Below the pieces are notes generated by a model. That model was not told the origin of the DNA and made no database searches. It saw only the letters and a list, made by a program, of their open reading frames with translations. The translations under genes were made by a program, and so were the position numbers. This document shows, piece after piece, positions 1 through 7,140 of a DNA stretch of 8,524 nt. Each line of letters begins with the position of its first letter. The first letter of the stretch is position 1. Source of the stretch: Planctomycetota bacterium (GTDB taxonomy: Bacteria; Planctomycetota; UBA1135). The stretch is from the NCBI GenBank assembly GCA_027021325.1, contig JALUUN010000429.1, positions 1-8,524 of the forward strand, in the 5' to 3' direction.

Positions 1-420
1 CACCGAGGCGATCCTCGGGTCCTCCTTCGGCACCAGGACCTTGACCGTCAGACGGCACTTGCGGCGCAGGCTGAGGAGGCCGTAGACGACCCAGAGCTCC
101 GGATCCTCGGCGTCGTAGTCCACGCCAGTGCAGTCCACGAGCATCTCGAAGCCCTGCCGGTCGCGCAGGAAGGTCAGCAGCTCGAGGATGCGGCTCCGGT
201 CCTGGAGGAGCAGGAAGGGATCGCCCCGCCACTCCCGCGGCTCGTCCTTGCCCTTCTTGGCAAGCCGCTTGCTCTCGCCTTCCTCGGCGAAGACCGGGAG
301 GTTCGGCTCCTCCAGCAGCACGGGGAAGCCGGCCTCCTGCACGGCCTGGAAGGCCTCGCGGGCGGCGGCGAAATGGACCTCCATGGGTCCCCAGGCGGTG
401 TCGCGGCGGGCTTCCGTCAT
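1..420 (-). CDS. nuoC: NADH-quinone oxidoreductase subunit C (NuoC), N-terminal 140 residues; 3' end beyond window
   Basis: This is the 30-kDa hydrophilic subunit of complex I, part of the cytoplasmic connecting module that with NuoB, NuoD and NuoI carries electrons towards quinone. The frame runs from ATG at 420 to base 1 without a stop. Residues 77-140 fit the NuoC core: a helix with RILELLTFLRD, then FEMLVDCTGVDY (91-102), WVVYGLLSLRR (110-120) and LTVKVLVPKEDP. The C-terminal family signature (HPxxxRD region) is outside the window, so a NuoC-NuoD fusion cannot be excluded. Residues 45-67 form a charged, Lys/Glu-rich stretch (KRLAKKGKDEPREWRGDP) between the N-terminal helix and the core, probably a loop. 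The start lies 15 nt after the nuoB stop. The only ribosome-binding-like sequence is a weak GGA, so coupling to nuoB is plausible. The call rests on motif recall, not an alignment. Confidence 0.9.
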   Translation of the reverse strand, partial: MTEARRDTAWGPMEVHFAAAREAFQAVQEAGFPVLLEEPNLPVFAEEGESKRLAKKGKDEPREWRGDPFLLLQDRSRILELLTFLRDRQGFEMLVDCTGVDYDAEDPELWVVYGLLSLRRKCRLTVKVLVPKEDPRIASV

Positions 421-435
421 GGCAGGTCCGGGGGA

Positions 436-966
436 TCAGACGATGGCGGGCTGCTTCACGCCCTCGGAGGGGATCGCCTTCGGCCGGCGCAGGACCTTCT
501 GGCGGCGGATCTTCTCCTGGAGGAGCATCAGGCCCTCGAGCAGCGCCTCGGGACGGGGCGGGCAGCCGGCGACGTAGACGTCCACCGGAATGATCCGGTC
601 CACGCCCTTCATCACCGTGTAGCCGTACTTGTAGTAAGGTCCGCCGCCGGTGGCGCAGGCGCCCATGGCGATCACGTACTTCGGGCCCGGCATCTGGTCG
701 TAGAGGCGCTTGACCCGCTCCCCCATCTTGAAGTTGACCGTTCCGGCGACGATCATCAGATCCGCCTGGCGCGGTGTGGCGCGGAAGGCGCCGGCACCGA
801 AGCGGTCGATGTCGAAACGGGCGCCGCCGACGGCCATCATCTCGATGGCGCAGCAGGCGAGGCCGAAAGTCATCGGCCAGATGGAGCTGAGCCGGGCCCA
901 GTTCAGCAGCCAGTCCACCCGCGTCGTGAGGACGTTCTCCTCGAACTTGTTGCTCAGCAGGCCCAT
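436..966 (-). CDS. nuoB: NADH-quinone oxidoreductase subunit B (NuoB), 176 aa
   Basis: NuoB carries the terminal iron-sulfur cluster N2 of complex I, which passes electrons to quinone. All four expected cluster cysteines are present: the tandem pair C38-C39 in GLACCAIEMM, C104 in MGACATGGG, and C135 in VAGCPPRPEALLEG. Other family blocks are RFDIDRFGAG (50-59), FRATPRQADLMIVAGTVN (61-78) and MPGPKYVIAMGAC. The length (176 aa) is typical and no part is missing. The ATG at 966 is chosen because the protein then begins just before the conserved N-terminal region (NWARLSSIWPMTFGLACC). The upstream sequence has no clear Shine-Dalgarno motif. The gene sits 32 nt after nuoA and 15 nt before nuoC, the usual A-B-C order, and is almost certainly cotranscribed with both. 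Confidence 0.97.
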   Translation of the reverse strand: MGLLSNKFEENVLTTRVDWLLNWARLSSIWPMTFGLACCAIEMMAVGGARFDIDRFGAGAFRATPRQADLMIVAGTVNFKMGERVKRLYDQMPGPKYVIAMGACATGGGPYYKYGYTVMKGVDRIIPVDVYVAGCPPRPEALLEGLMLLQEKIRRQKVLRRPKAIPSEGVKQPAIV

Positions 967-998
967 GAGTCGGAGTCGTGAGGTTCGGGTCGGACGGG

Positions 999-1460
999 TC
1001 AGGAGGCCTTGCGCGCCGGCGGCGGGGACGAGGCGCGCCGTTCGGCCTCGAGGCGGCGGCGCTCCTCGAACTCCCTCTGGAAGGCGCGGACCCAGTTCAG
1101 GTCGCCCTTGACCCAGACGTAGGCCAGGCCCAGGAACAGGATGGCGACGAACAGGAAGGCCTCGATCAGGGCGAGGCCGCCGATGCCCTCGATCTCGAAG
1201 GCCTGGCGCATGACGCGGGCCACGGGGAACAGGAAGGCCACCTCGACGGCGAACACGATGTACACCAGCGCCACCGTGTAGTAGCGGATGTCGAAGCGGA
1301 ACCAGGAGCTGCCGATGGTCTCCTCGCCGCACTCGTAGGGCTCGAGCCCTTCGTCGGTCTTCCGCTTCGGGCGCAGGAGCGACCCGATGACCATGTTCAG
1401 GAACACGAAGGCCATCCCCGCGACGAGGAAGACCAGGATGTTCGCGTAGTGGAAGTACAC
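999..1460 (-). CDS. nuoA: NADH-quinone oxidoreductase subunit A (NuoA), 153 aa
   Basis: NuoA is a small membrane subunit of complex I next to the quinone-binding region and NuoH. Three hydrophobic segments are visible at about residues 6-29, 62-84 and 93-117. The loop between the first two holds the family block PYECGEE (41-47), and the next conserved stretch is FRFDIRYYTVALVYIVFAVE (54-73). In E. coli NuoA the corresponding segment has Asp79 and Glu81. Here Glu is kept (E73), but the Asp position appears to be Ala (A71). The C-terminal tail (130-153) is charged and Pro/Ala-rich, and probably cytoplasmic. The start codon is GTG at 1460, supported by GGGAAGGA 8 nt upstream and by the normal family N-terminus. 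The gene follows a 329-nt spacer after korB and leads nuoB and nuoC. Confidence 0.95.
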   Translation of the reverse strand: MYFHYANILVFLVAGMAFVFLNMVIGSLLRPKRKTDEGLEPYECGEETIGSSWFRFDIRYYTVALVYIVFAVEVAFLFPVARVMRQAFEIEGIGGLALIEAFLFVAILFLGLAYVWVKGDLNWVRAFQREFEERRRLEAERRASSPPPARKAS

Positions 1461-1468
1461 GGGGTGGA

Positions 1469-1476
1469 TCCTTCCC
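1469..1476 (-). promoter_or_regulatory. ribosome binding site of nuoA
   Basis: Read on the minus strand, GGGAAGGA ends 8 nt before a GTG codon at 1458-1460. This is the clearest Shine-Dalgarno sequence on the minus strand of the window. It decides the GTG start for nuoA, since no in-frame ATG gives a family-length protein. Confidence 0.6.
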
Positions 1477-1612
1477 TGGGGAACCGGGGGCCGGAGGCCT
1501 GCCCTCGCCGCGTTTTCGGGGACGCAGCGCGGCGTTCGGGGTGAAGCATTCTCCGGTCGCGGTGCCCCCGCGGCAAGGCCGGAGCGCTTCCCCAGCGGGC
1601 CTCCTGCGCTCC

Positions 1613-1692
1613 CGGACCGGCCGTTGCGCCGCGGGCCGGAAAGCGCGGACAGCGCTACCGGCGGGCGCCGGACCGGCCGCCGCGGACCGGCC
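1613..1692. repeat. three direct copies of CGGACCGGCC in the korB-nuoA spacer
   Basis: The 10-mer CGGACCGGCC occurs at 1613-1622, 1669-1678 and 1683-1692, with copies starting 56 and 14 nt apart. All three are non-coding and in the same orientation. The same 10-mer also occurs once in coding DNA near 5133, and GC richness raises its chance frequency, so a binding-site role is speculative. Confidence 0.35.
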
Positions 1693-1789
1693 CTCCCCGG
1701 ACCTCCGCAGCCCCCGCCGGCGCCCCGCCCGCAGGCTTTTCCGTCTTCCTAAGTGCCGCCAGGGCCGGCCCCTCCAGCCGCCGGCCGGC

Positions 1790-2794
<1,005 letters not shown>

Positions 2795-2797
2795 GGT

Positions 2798-4648
2798 TCA
2801 GCCGGCCAGTTCCTGGATGCGCTCGAAGATCTCCCGGCCGGTGAAGGGACGCCCCTGCACCTTCGGCATGGAGAGGGTCTCGAGGAGGTACTCGGAGCGG
2901 ATCAGCCGGTTGAGCTGTCCGCGGTTCATTTCCGGGATCAGGACCTGTTCGTAGCTGCGCAGGATGTCCCCGAGATCGTTGGGCAGGGGCCAGATGTGCC
3001 GCAGGTGCACCTGGGCCACGTCCAGACTGCGGGCATGGGCACGCTCCACCGCACCGCGAATGGCTCCGTAGGTGGAACCCCAGCCCAGGACCAGCAGGCG
3101 GCCCTTCTCCGGCCCGAACACCTCGGTCGGCGGGTAGGAGCCGGCGACCCCCAGGATCTTCTGCTCCCGGAGCCTCACCATCTTCTCGTGGTTCGCCGGG
3201 TCGTAGTTGACGTTGCCGCTGACGTCCTCCTTCTCCAGGCCGCCGATACGGTGCTCGAGCCCCGGGGTGCCCGGAACGGCCCACGGCCGCGCCAGGGTTT
3301 CCGGATCGCGGGCGAAGGGGCGGAAGTTCTCCACGTCCTTCGTGTGCCGCACCGGGATCGGCGCGAGTTCGGAGAGATCCGGGATGCGCCAGGGCTCGGC
3401 GCCGTTGCCGAGGTAGCCGTCGGTCAGGAGGATGACCGGGGTCATGTAGGTCAAGGCGATGCGCGCGGCCTCGATGGCGCACCAGAAGCAATCGCCCGGG
3501 GAGCGCGCCGCGAGCACCGGGAGCGGGCATTCGCCGTTGCGGCCCCAGACCGCCTGGAACAGGTCCGCCTGCTCGGTCTTCGTCGGCAGGCCGGTGGAGG
3601 GCCCGCCGCGCTGGACGTTGATCACGACCAGGGGCAGCTCGACGCTCACCGCCAGGCCCAGGGCCTCGGTCTTCAGCGCAATGCCCGGGCCGGAACTCGC
3701 GGTGACGCCCAGGGCGCCGGCGAAGGAGGCTCCCAGGGCCGAGCAGACGGCGGCGATCTCGTCTTCGGCCTGGAAGGTGATGACGCCGAAGTTCTTGTAT
3801 CGCGCCAGGTTGTGCAGGATGTCCGAGGCCGGCGTGATGGGGTAGCTGCCGTAGAAGACCGGCAGCCCGCTGAGACGCGAGGCCGCCACCAGACCGAGCG
3901 CCGTGGCCGGGTTGCCGTTGATGTTGCGGTAGGTTCCGGGGGGCAGTTTCGCCGGCGGAACCTTGTACTGGACCTGGAACAGCTCCGCGTTCTCGGCGAT
4001 GGCGTGGCCTGCGCGCAGGGCCTTGAGGTTGGCCTCGAGGATCTTCGGCTTGTCCTGGAACTTCTGCTGCAGCCACTTCTCCGTGGTCTCCAGGGGCCGG
4101 CAGTAGACCCAGTAGAGCATGCCCAGGGCGAGCATGTTCTTGCAGCGCAGGGCCTCCTTGTTGCTGAGGCCGGTGCCCTCCACCGCCTGGATGGTGGCCG
4201 CGTTCAGGTCGAACCTGACCAGCCGGTACTTGCGCCCGAGTTCCGGATCCTCCAGAGGGTTGTGGTCGTACTGGGCCTTCTTGAGGTCGTTGTCGGTGAA
4301 GTTCCCGGTGTTGACGATCAGGAGACCACCCTCCTTCAGGTCCTTGAGGTTGACCTTCAGAGCCGCCGGGTTCATGGCCACGAGGACGTCCGGGGCGTCG
4401 CCCGGCGTATGGATGTCGTGGCTGGACAGGCGCACCTGGAAGCCGGAGACGCCGGGCAGGCTGCCCGCAGGGGCGCGGATCTCGGCCGGATAGTCCGGGA
4501 AGGTGGCGAGGTCGTTGCCGAGCACCGCAGCGGTGTTCGTGAACTGATTGCCGGTCAGCTGCATGCCGTCGCCGGAGTCTCCGGCGAAGCGGATCACCAC
4601 CTCGTCGAGGACCTCGACGTGGCGCTCGGTGGGTGCGGAGGAACTCAT
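2798..4648 (-). CDS. korA: 2-oxoacid:ferredoxin oxidoreductase subunit alpha (KorA, gamma-alpha fusion), 616 aa
   Basis: This is the large subunit of the two-subunit enzyme, with the gamma and alpha domains of four-subunit relatives fused in one chain. The gamma domain spans about 15-195 and opens with VIRFAGDSGDGMQLTGNQF; the block PAEIRAPAGSLPGVSGFQV lies at 54-72. The alpha domain I starts near 240 and carries YGSYPITPASDILH (266-279), FQAEDEIAAVCSALGASFAG (292-311), TASSGPGIALKTEALGLA (316-333) and QRGGPSTGLPTKTEQADL (346-363), all typical of this family. The C-terminal domain (about 515-616) includes LGWGSTYGAIRGAVE and PEMNRGQLNRLIR. E295 lies where the family's thiamine-activating Glu is expected. 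The start ATG at 4648 is the first Met before the gamma domain; its ribosome site is weak. The gene leads the kor operon, and a perfect hairpin lies 38 nt upstream of its start. No ferredoxin domain or separate ferredoxin gene is seen. Confidence 0.94.
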   Translation of the reverse strand: MSSSAPTERHVEVLDEVVIRFAGDSGDGMQLTGNQFTNTAAVLGNDLATFPDYPAEIRAPAGSLPGVSGFQVRLSSHDIHTPGDAPDVLVAMNPAALKVNLKDLKEGGLLIVNTGNFTDNDLKKAQYDHNPLEDPELGRKYRLVRFDLNAATIQAVEGTGLSNKEALRCKNMLALGMLYWVYCRPLETTEKWLQQKFQDKPKILEANLKALRAGHAIAENAELFQVQYKVPPAKLPPGTYRNINGNPATALGLVAASRLSGLPVFYGSYPITPASDILHNLARYKNFGVITFQAEDEIAAVCSALGASFAGALGVTASSGPGIALKTEALGLAVSVELPLVVINVQRGGPSTGLPTKTEQADLFQAVWGRNGECPLPVLAARSPGDCFWCAIEAARIALTYMTPVILLTDGYLGNGAEPWRIPDLSELAPIPVRHTKDVENFRPFARDPETLARPWAVPGTPGLEHRIGGLEKEDVSGNVNYDPANHEKMVRLREQKILGVAGSYPPTEVFGPEKGRLLVLGWGSTYGAIRGAVERAHARSLDVAQVHLRHIWPLPNDLGDILRSYEQVLIPEMNRGQLNRLIRSEYLLETLSMPKVQGRPFTGREIFERIQELAG

Positions 4649-4686
4649 CCCGGTCTCTGGGCGGGCAGGGCGTAGGAGGGGCGGGA

Positions 4687-4709
4687 GGCGGACGGAGAGG
4701 CCGTCCGCC
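4687..4709. repeat. perfect 9-bp inverted repeat, 5-nt loop, upstream of korA
   Basis: GGCGGACGG (4687-4695) and CCGTCCGCC (4701-4709) are exact reverse complements around AGAGG. The element is 38 nt upstream of the korA start. As DNA it could be a regulator operator; in a kor transcript starting near 4742 it would form a stable leader hairpin. There is no adjacent T-run, so it is not a typical terminator. Confidence 0.6.
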
Positions 4710-4749
4710 GGCGCTGGAATCGTGGCCGGAGGGACCGGCGGATCCCCTG

Positions 4750-4755
4750 ATTCTA
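4750..4755 (-). promoter_or_regulatory. possible -10 element (TAGAAT) for the kor operon
   Basis: Read on the minus strand, TAGAAT differs from the sigma-70 -10 consensus at one base. It lies in the only AT-containing patch of the divergent spacer, about 100 nt upstream of korA. The hexamer 17 nt upstream (TGCAGC) is a poor -35 match. This is a weak candidate based on position and one hexamer only. Confidence 0.25.
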
Positions 4756-4834
4756 GTCCAGGCCCGCCTCCGGCTGCAGCCGTTTTCGCCTCCGCCTTCC
4801 GCCGCGGCCCGCGCCGGAGGACAATGGCGGCGCC

Positions 4835-5692
4835 GTGGACTTCGGCCACTCCCGCCGCTTCGCCGCCCTCGAGGCCCGGCGCCTGAGCGGCGACCTCTAC
4901 CCGGGTCCGGTCCTCATGCCCCGGGGCCTGCTCCGGGCCCTGGATCCCCTGGTCGCGGTCGCCCTCGGCCCGGCCCGTTTCGGCTCCGAGCGCTTCGAGG
5001 CCGCCCTGGAGCGCATGCTCCGCGGCCGGCCCTCGGGGCCGCTGCTGCTCTGCCTCTGGTCCACGGTGCGCGCCGGCGAGATTCCCCACGGCGAGCTGCG
5101 GCGCCTGGTCGCCCTCCTCGCCGAACCGGCACCGGACCGGCCCGCGACCCGCCAGGAGATCCTGGACTGGCTCGAGCCCCGGACGCGGGCCGCAGCCAGG
5201 TGCGTCCTGCCGGTCTTCGAGCGTCACGACCAGCGCCACGAAGCAGCAGCCGGGGTTCTGGGTGCCGGCCTGACCCTGACCGCCTGGCTCCGCGACCTCG
5301 GCACGGATCTCGCCGGCGGCCGCATGCGCTTTCCCGCCGAGGACCTGGAGGCCGCCGGCCTGTCCTTCGAGGAACTGCGCGACGCCGTGCCGACGCCGGG
5401 GGTGCGCGCCTTCCTGGCCCGGGAATGCGCCTGGGCGCGCTCCCTGCTCCACGCCTCGGGCCCTCTCCAGGAAGGCATGGGCGGCCGCCTGCGCCGGGGT
5501 CTGCGCGCCATGACCCTGCGCGCCGAGGTCCTCCTCGCTCGCCTCGAGGATCCGCGGCGGGACCCCTTCCGCCGGCCGCCGCGCCTGCGCCCGCACACGC
5601 GCTGGCGCTGCGCCCTGCGCGCCCTCCTCCCCCACCCGGTGCTGGAGGGGACCTCGCCCCCGGCGGTCCGCGAGGCGCAGGCCGCCCCATGA
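4835..5692 (+). CDS. degenerate squalene/phytoene synthase family protein, 285 aa
   Basis: The squalene/phytoene synthase family normally joins two prenyl diphosphates head to head, using two Asp-rich motifs that bind Mg-diphosphate. Here the second region is clear: LTLTAWLRDLGTDLAGGRMRFP spans 146-167, with D154 and D158 in RDLGTD, followed by AEDLEAAGLSFEEL (168-181). Helices around 192-238 (FLARECAWARSLL, GRLRRGLRAMTLRAEVLLARLED) also fit the family, as does LMPRGLLRAL (27-36). The first Asp-rich motif (usually ADDIVDE-like) is missing where expected; residues 37-50 read DPLVAVALGPARFG. The usual Tyr-Cys helix before the second half is also altered (ILDWLEPRTRAAARCVLPVF, 109-128). Ordinary squalene or phytoene synthesis is therefore doubtful. 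The start is GTG at 4835 because an in-frame TAG lies at 4754-4756 and no in-frame ATG comes earlier. GGAGG is 14 nt upstream, longer than ideal. The stop overlaps the next gene by ATGA. Confidence 0.75.
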   Translation: MDFGHSRRFAALEARRLSGDLYPGPVLMPRGLLRALDPLVAVALGPARFGSERFEAALERMLRGRPSGPLLLCLWSTVRAGEIPHGELRRLVALLAEPAPDRPATRQEILDWLEPRTRAAARCVLPVFERHDQRHEAAAGVLGAGLTLTAWLRDLGTDLAGGRMRFPAEDLEAAGLSFEELRDAVPTPGVRAFLARECAWARSLLHASGPLQEGMGGRLRRGLRAMTLRAEVLLARLEDPRRDPFRRPPRLRPHTRWRCALRALLPHPVLEGTSPPAVREAQAAP

Positions 5693-6180
5693 GTCGGCCC
5701 CCGGACCCCGAGGGCGTGAAGCGCGCCCCCGTCCCGCCCGTGCACCTGGGCATGGAGCGGCCGCCGCTCGAGACGGGCCCCCTGCGCCTGGGCAACGCCA
5801 GCGCCGGCGGCCTGGTGGCGCGGGAGGTCCGGGTCCTGGACCGGCGCCGCTCGCGCTGGCGCCTGGCCTGGGGCCGGCGCCTGGAGCCGGGGCAGGCCCT
5901 CTGGCTGGCTCCCGCCCCCTTGGTCCACGGCTTCGGCGCCCGGGGCCCCTGGGAGGTCGCCTTCCTGGACGACGGCCTGCGGGTGTTGGGGCTGGCCGAG
6001 CTCCGGCCCTGGAGGATCCTGACCGCGCCCGCGGGAGGCTTCAGCGCCCTCCTGCGCCCGCCCGCCAGCCCGGGGCGCCTGCGGCCCGGCGACCAGCTGG
6101 AGTGGATCCTGCCGCAGCCGCGCCTTCCCGACCGGGACGCCTGGCTGCGTGCGGAAGGGCCGGGCACGGCCTCGCCCTGA
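5689..6180 (+). CDS. DUF192 family protein, 163 aa
   Basis: This protein resembles the DUF192/COG1430 family of small beta-rich proteins of unknown function. The match is along the domain: LRLGNASAGGLVAREVRVLD (32-51) as the first strands, WGRRLEPGQALWLAPAPLVH (61-80), then HGFGARGPWEVAFLDDGLRVLG (80-101), corresponding to the family HxFGMRxPIDVxFLD block, followed by LAELRPWRI (102-110) and GRLRPGDQLEW (129-139). The usual Met and Ile-Asp of the block are replaced (A84, W88-E89), so it is a divergent member. There is no signal peptide or membrane segment, although many family members are exported. The N-terminal 25 residues are Pro-rich. Its ATG overlaps the previous gene's stop as ATGA, which shows translational coupling. 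A perfect hairpin begins just after its stop. Confidence 0.72.
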   Translation: MSRPPDPEGVKRAPVPPVHLGMERPPLETGPLRLGNASAGGLVAREVRVLDRRRSRWRLAWGRRLEPGQALWLAPAPLVHGFGARGPWEVAFLDDGLRVLGLAELRPWRILTAPAGGFSALLRPPASPGRLRPGDQLEWILPQPRLPDRDAWLRAEGPGTASP

Positions 6181-6201
6181 AGCCTCCGGCGCCCGGAGGC
6201 T
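6181..6201. repeat. perfect 9-bp hairpin between the DUF192 and UbiA-family genes
   Basis: AGCCTCCGG (6181-6189) and CCGGAGGCT (6193-6201) are exact reverse complements around CGC. The stem begins immediately after the TGA at 6178-6180 and ends 22 nt before the next ATG. No T-run follows (TCCGCGTCCCTATC), so a strong intrinsic terminator is unlikely. It may modulate read-through, mRNA stability or access to the downstream start. Confidence 0.55.
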
Positions 6202-6223
6202 CCGCGTCCCTATCCTCCCGGGG

Positions 6224-7123
6224 ATGCCGCCGCTTCTGCGGAGCCTGCGCCCCCGGCAGTGGGTCAAGAACCTGATCGTCTTCGCCGGCCTCGGCTTCGG
6301 GGGCCTGGCGCGGGATCCGGCCTCCTGGGCACGCGCCCTCGCCGTCTTCCTGGCCTTCTGCGCCCTGAGCTCCGCGGTCTATCTCGCCAACGACGTCGCC
6401 GACCGCGAGCGCGACCGGCGCCATCCGGTCAAGCGCCTGCGGCCCATCGCCGCCGGCACCCTCCCGGTCCGAACCGCCCTCCAGGCCGCCGCGCTCCTGG
6501 CCCTCCTGGCGCTCACGACGGGCTTCCTCCTGGGCCTGCGCACCGGACAGACCCTTGCCGCCTACGCCCTGCTCCAGGCCCTCTACACCCTGGGCCTCAA
6601 GCACGTCGCCGGCCTGGACGTCCTGTGCATCGGCCTCGGCTTTCTCCTCCGCGTCCTTGCCGGCGCCTTCGCGGTGCGGGTCCAGGTCTCCCCCTGGCTC
6701 CTGGTCTGCTCCGCCGAACTGGCCCTGCTCCTGGCCCTGTGCAAGCGCCGCGCCGAACGCGCCCTCGGCGGCGAGGAGGCCGGCAGCCGCCCGTCGCTGG
6801 CCGGCTACCGCGTCCTCGGCATGGACCGCTGGATCCTGGCGACGGCGCTCCTGACCCTGGCCACCTACACCGCCTACGCCCTCGCGCCCTTCCCCTTCCT
6901 GCGCGAGGAGGAGATCCGCTCCCACGCCGGCGAGGCGGGCATGGTCTGGACCGTTCCCTTCGTGGCCGCAGGCCTCGCCCGTTACCTGTACCTGGTCTTC
7001 CGGCGCCAGGAGGGCGAGCGCCCCGAGGTCCTGGCCCTGACCGACCCGGTGCTCGTCGCCATCGGCCTGGGCTGGCTGGGCCTGGCGGCGTGGGCGGTCT
7101 ACGGCGGCGGCGCCCCGGCCTGA
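6224..7123 (+). CDS. UbiA-family membrane prenyltransferase, decaprenyl-phosphate phosphoribosyltransferase type, 299 aa
   Basis: This is an integral membrane enzyme of the UbiA superfamily. The N-terminus LLRSLRPRQWVKNLIVFAG (4-22) and the block YLANDVADRERDRRHPVKRL (53-72), followed by RPIAAG, are characteristic of the branch that transfers 5-phosphoribose from PRPP to a polyprenyl phosphate, as in mycobacterial Rv3806c. The first Asp-rich motif is N56-D57-x-x-D60-x-x-x-D64. The second conserved region is YTLGLKHVAGLDVLCIGLGF (121-140) with D132, then LRVLAGAFAVRV (142-153). ALCKRRAERAL (171-181) is the cytoplasmic loop typical of this branch. About eight or nine hydrophobic segments are present. 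The ATG at 6224 places the protein just before the conserved N-terminus; an upstream GTG at 6149 would add an Arg/Pro-rich 25-residue tail and overlap the DUF192 gene. The ribosome site is weak. The usual partner genes of decaprenylphosphoryl-arabinose synthesis (DprE1/DprE2) are not visible, so the product could be another ribosylated or prenylated lipid. Confidence 0.85.
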   Translation: MPPLLRSLRPRQWVKNLIVFAGLGFGGLARDPASWARALAVFLAFCALSSAVYLANDVADRERDRRHPVKRLRPIAAGTLPVRTALQAAALLALLALTTGFLLGLRTGQTLAAYALLQALYTLGLKHVAGLDVLCIGLGFLLRVLAGAFAVRVQVSPWLLVCSAELALLLALCKRRAERALGGEEAGSRPSLAGYRVLGMDRWILATALLTLATYTAYALAPFPFLREEEIRSHAGEAGMVWTVPFVAAGLARYLYLVFRRQEGERPEVLALTDPVLVAIGLGWLGLAAWAVYGGGAPA

Positions 7124-7140
7124 GGGCCTATGCTGGCGCC

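Larger units (their letters stand above)
1461..1789. other. 329-nt spacer between korB and nuoA, no gene recognised
   Basis: This very GC-rich stretch separates the korB stop from the nuoA start. Open frames cross it on both strands, but they only extend shadow frames of neighbouring genes, and none has a recognisable start or domain. It contains several short GC inverted repeats, for example the 10-bp palindrome GGGCCGGCCC at 1762-1771 and CCGGCC at 1617-1622 facing GGCCGG at 1634-1639. It also holds three direct copies of CGGACCGGCC and one CGTTTTCG (1511-1518). No hairpin followed by a T-run is seen on the minus strand, so there is no canonical terminator for kor. A nuo promoter may lie here, but no convincing -35/-10 pair was found. 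Confidence 0.6.
4649..4834. other. divergent intergenic region between korA and the squalene/phytoene-synthase-like gene
   Basis: These 186 nt separate two diverging transcription units and must hold promoters for at least the plus-strand block, probably for both. Visible elements are a perfect 9-bp inverted repeat (4687-4709), a less GC-rich patch CTGATTCTAG (4747-4756) giving TAGAAT on the minus strand, one CGTTTTCG (4781-4788), and a GGAGG at 4816-4820 shortly before the plus-strand gene. No protein-coding content is supported on either strand. Confidence 0.6.

Noticed and set aside
1730..1789. Possible intrinsic terminator after korB
   Set aside because: GC-rich palindromes are present (GGGCCGGCCC at 1762-1771), but no T-run follows on the minus strand.
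4649..5635. Minus-strand extension of the korA frame by more than 300 codons upstream of 4648
   Set aside because: KorA has a normal family N-terminus at 4648. The extension is low-complexity and antisense to the prenyl-synthase-like gene.
6149..6223. N-terminal extension of the UbiA-family protein from a GTG inside the DUF192 gene
   Set aside because: The extra 25 residues are Arg/Pro-rich and precede the normal family N-terminus, and a hairpin would lie inside the coding sequence.
4914..6925. Long minus-strand frames opposite the plus-strand block
   Set aside because: They lie antisense to four genes with recognisable domains and have Arg/Gly/Ala-rich composition without any family motif.
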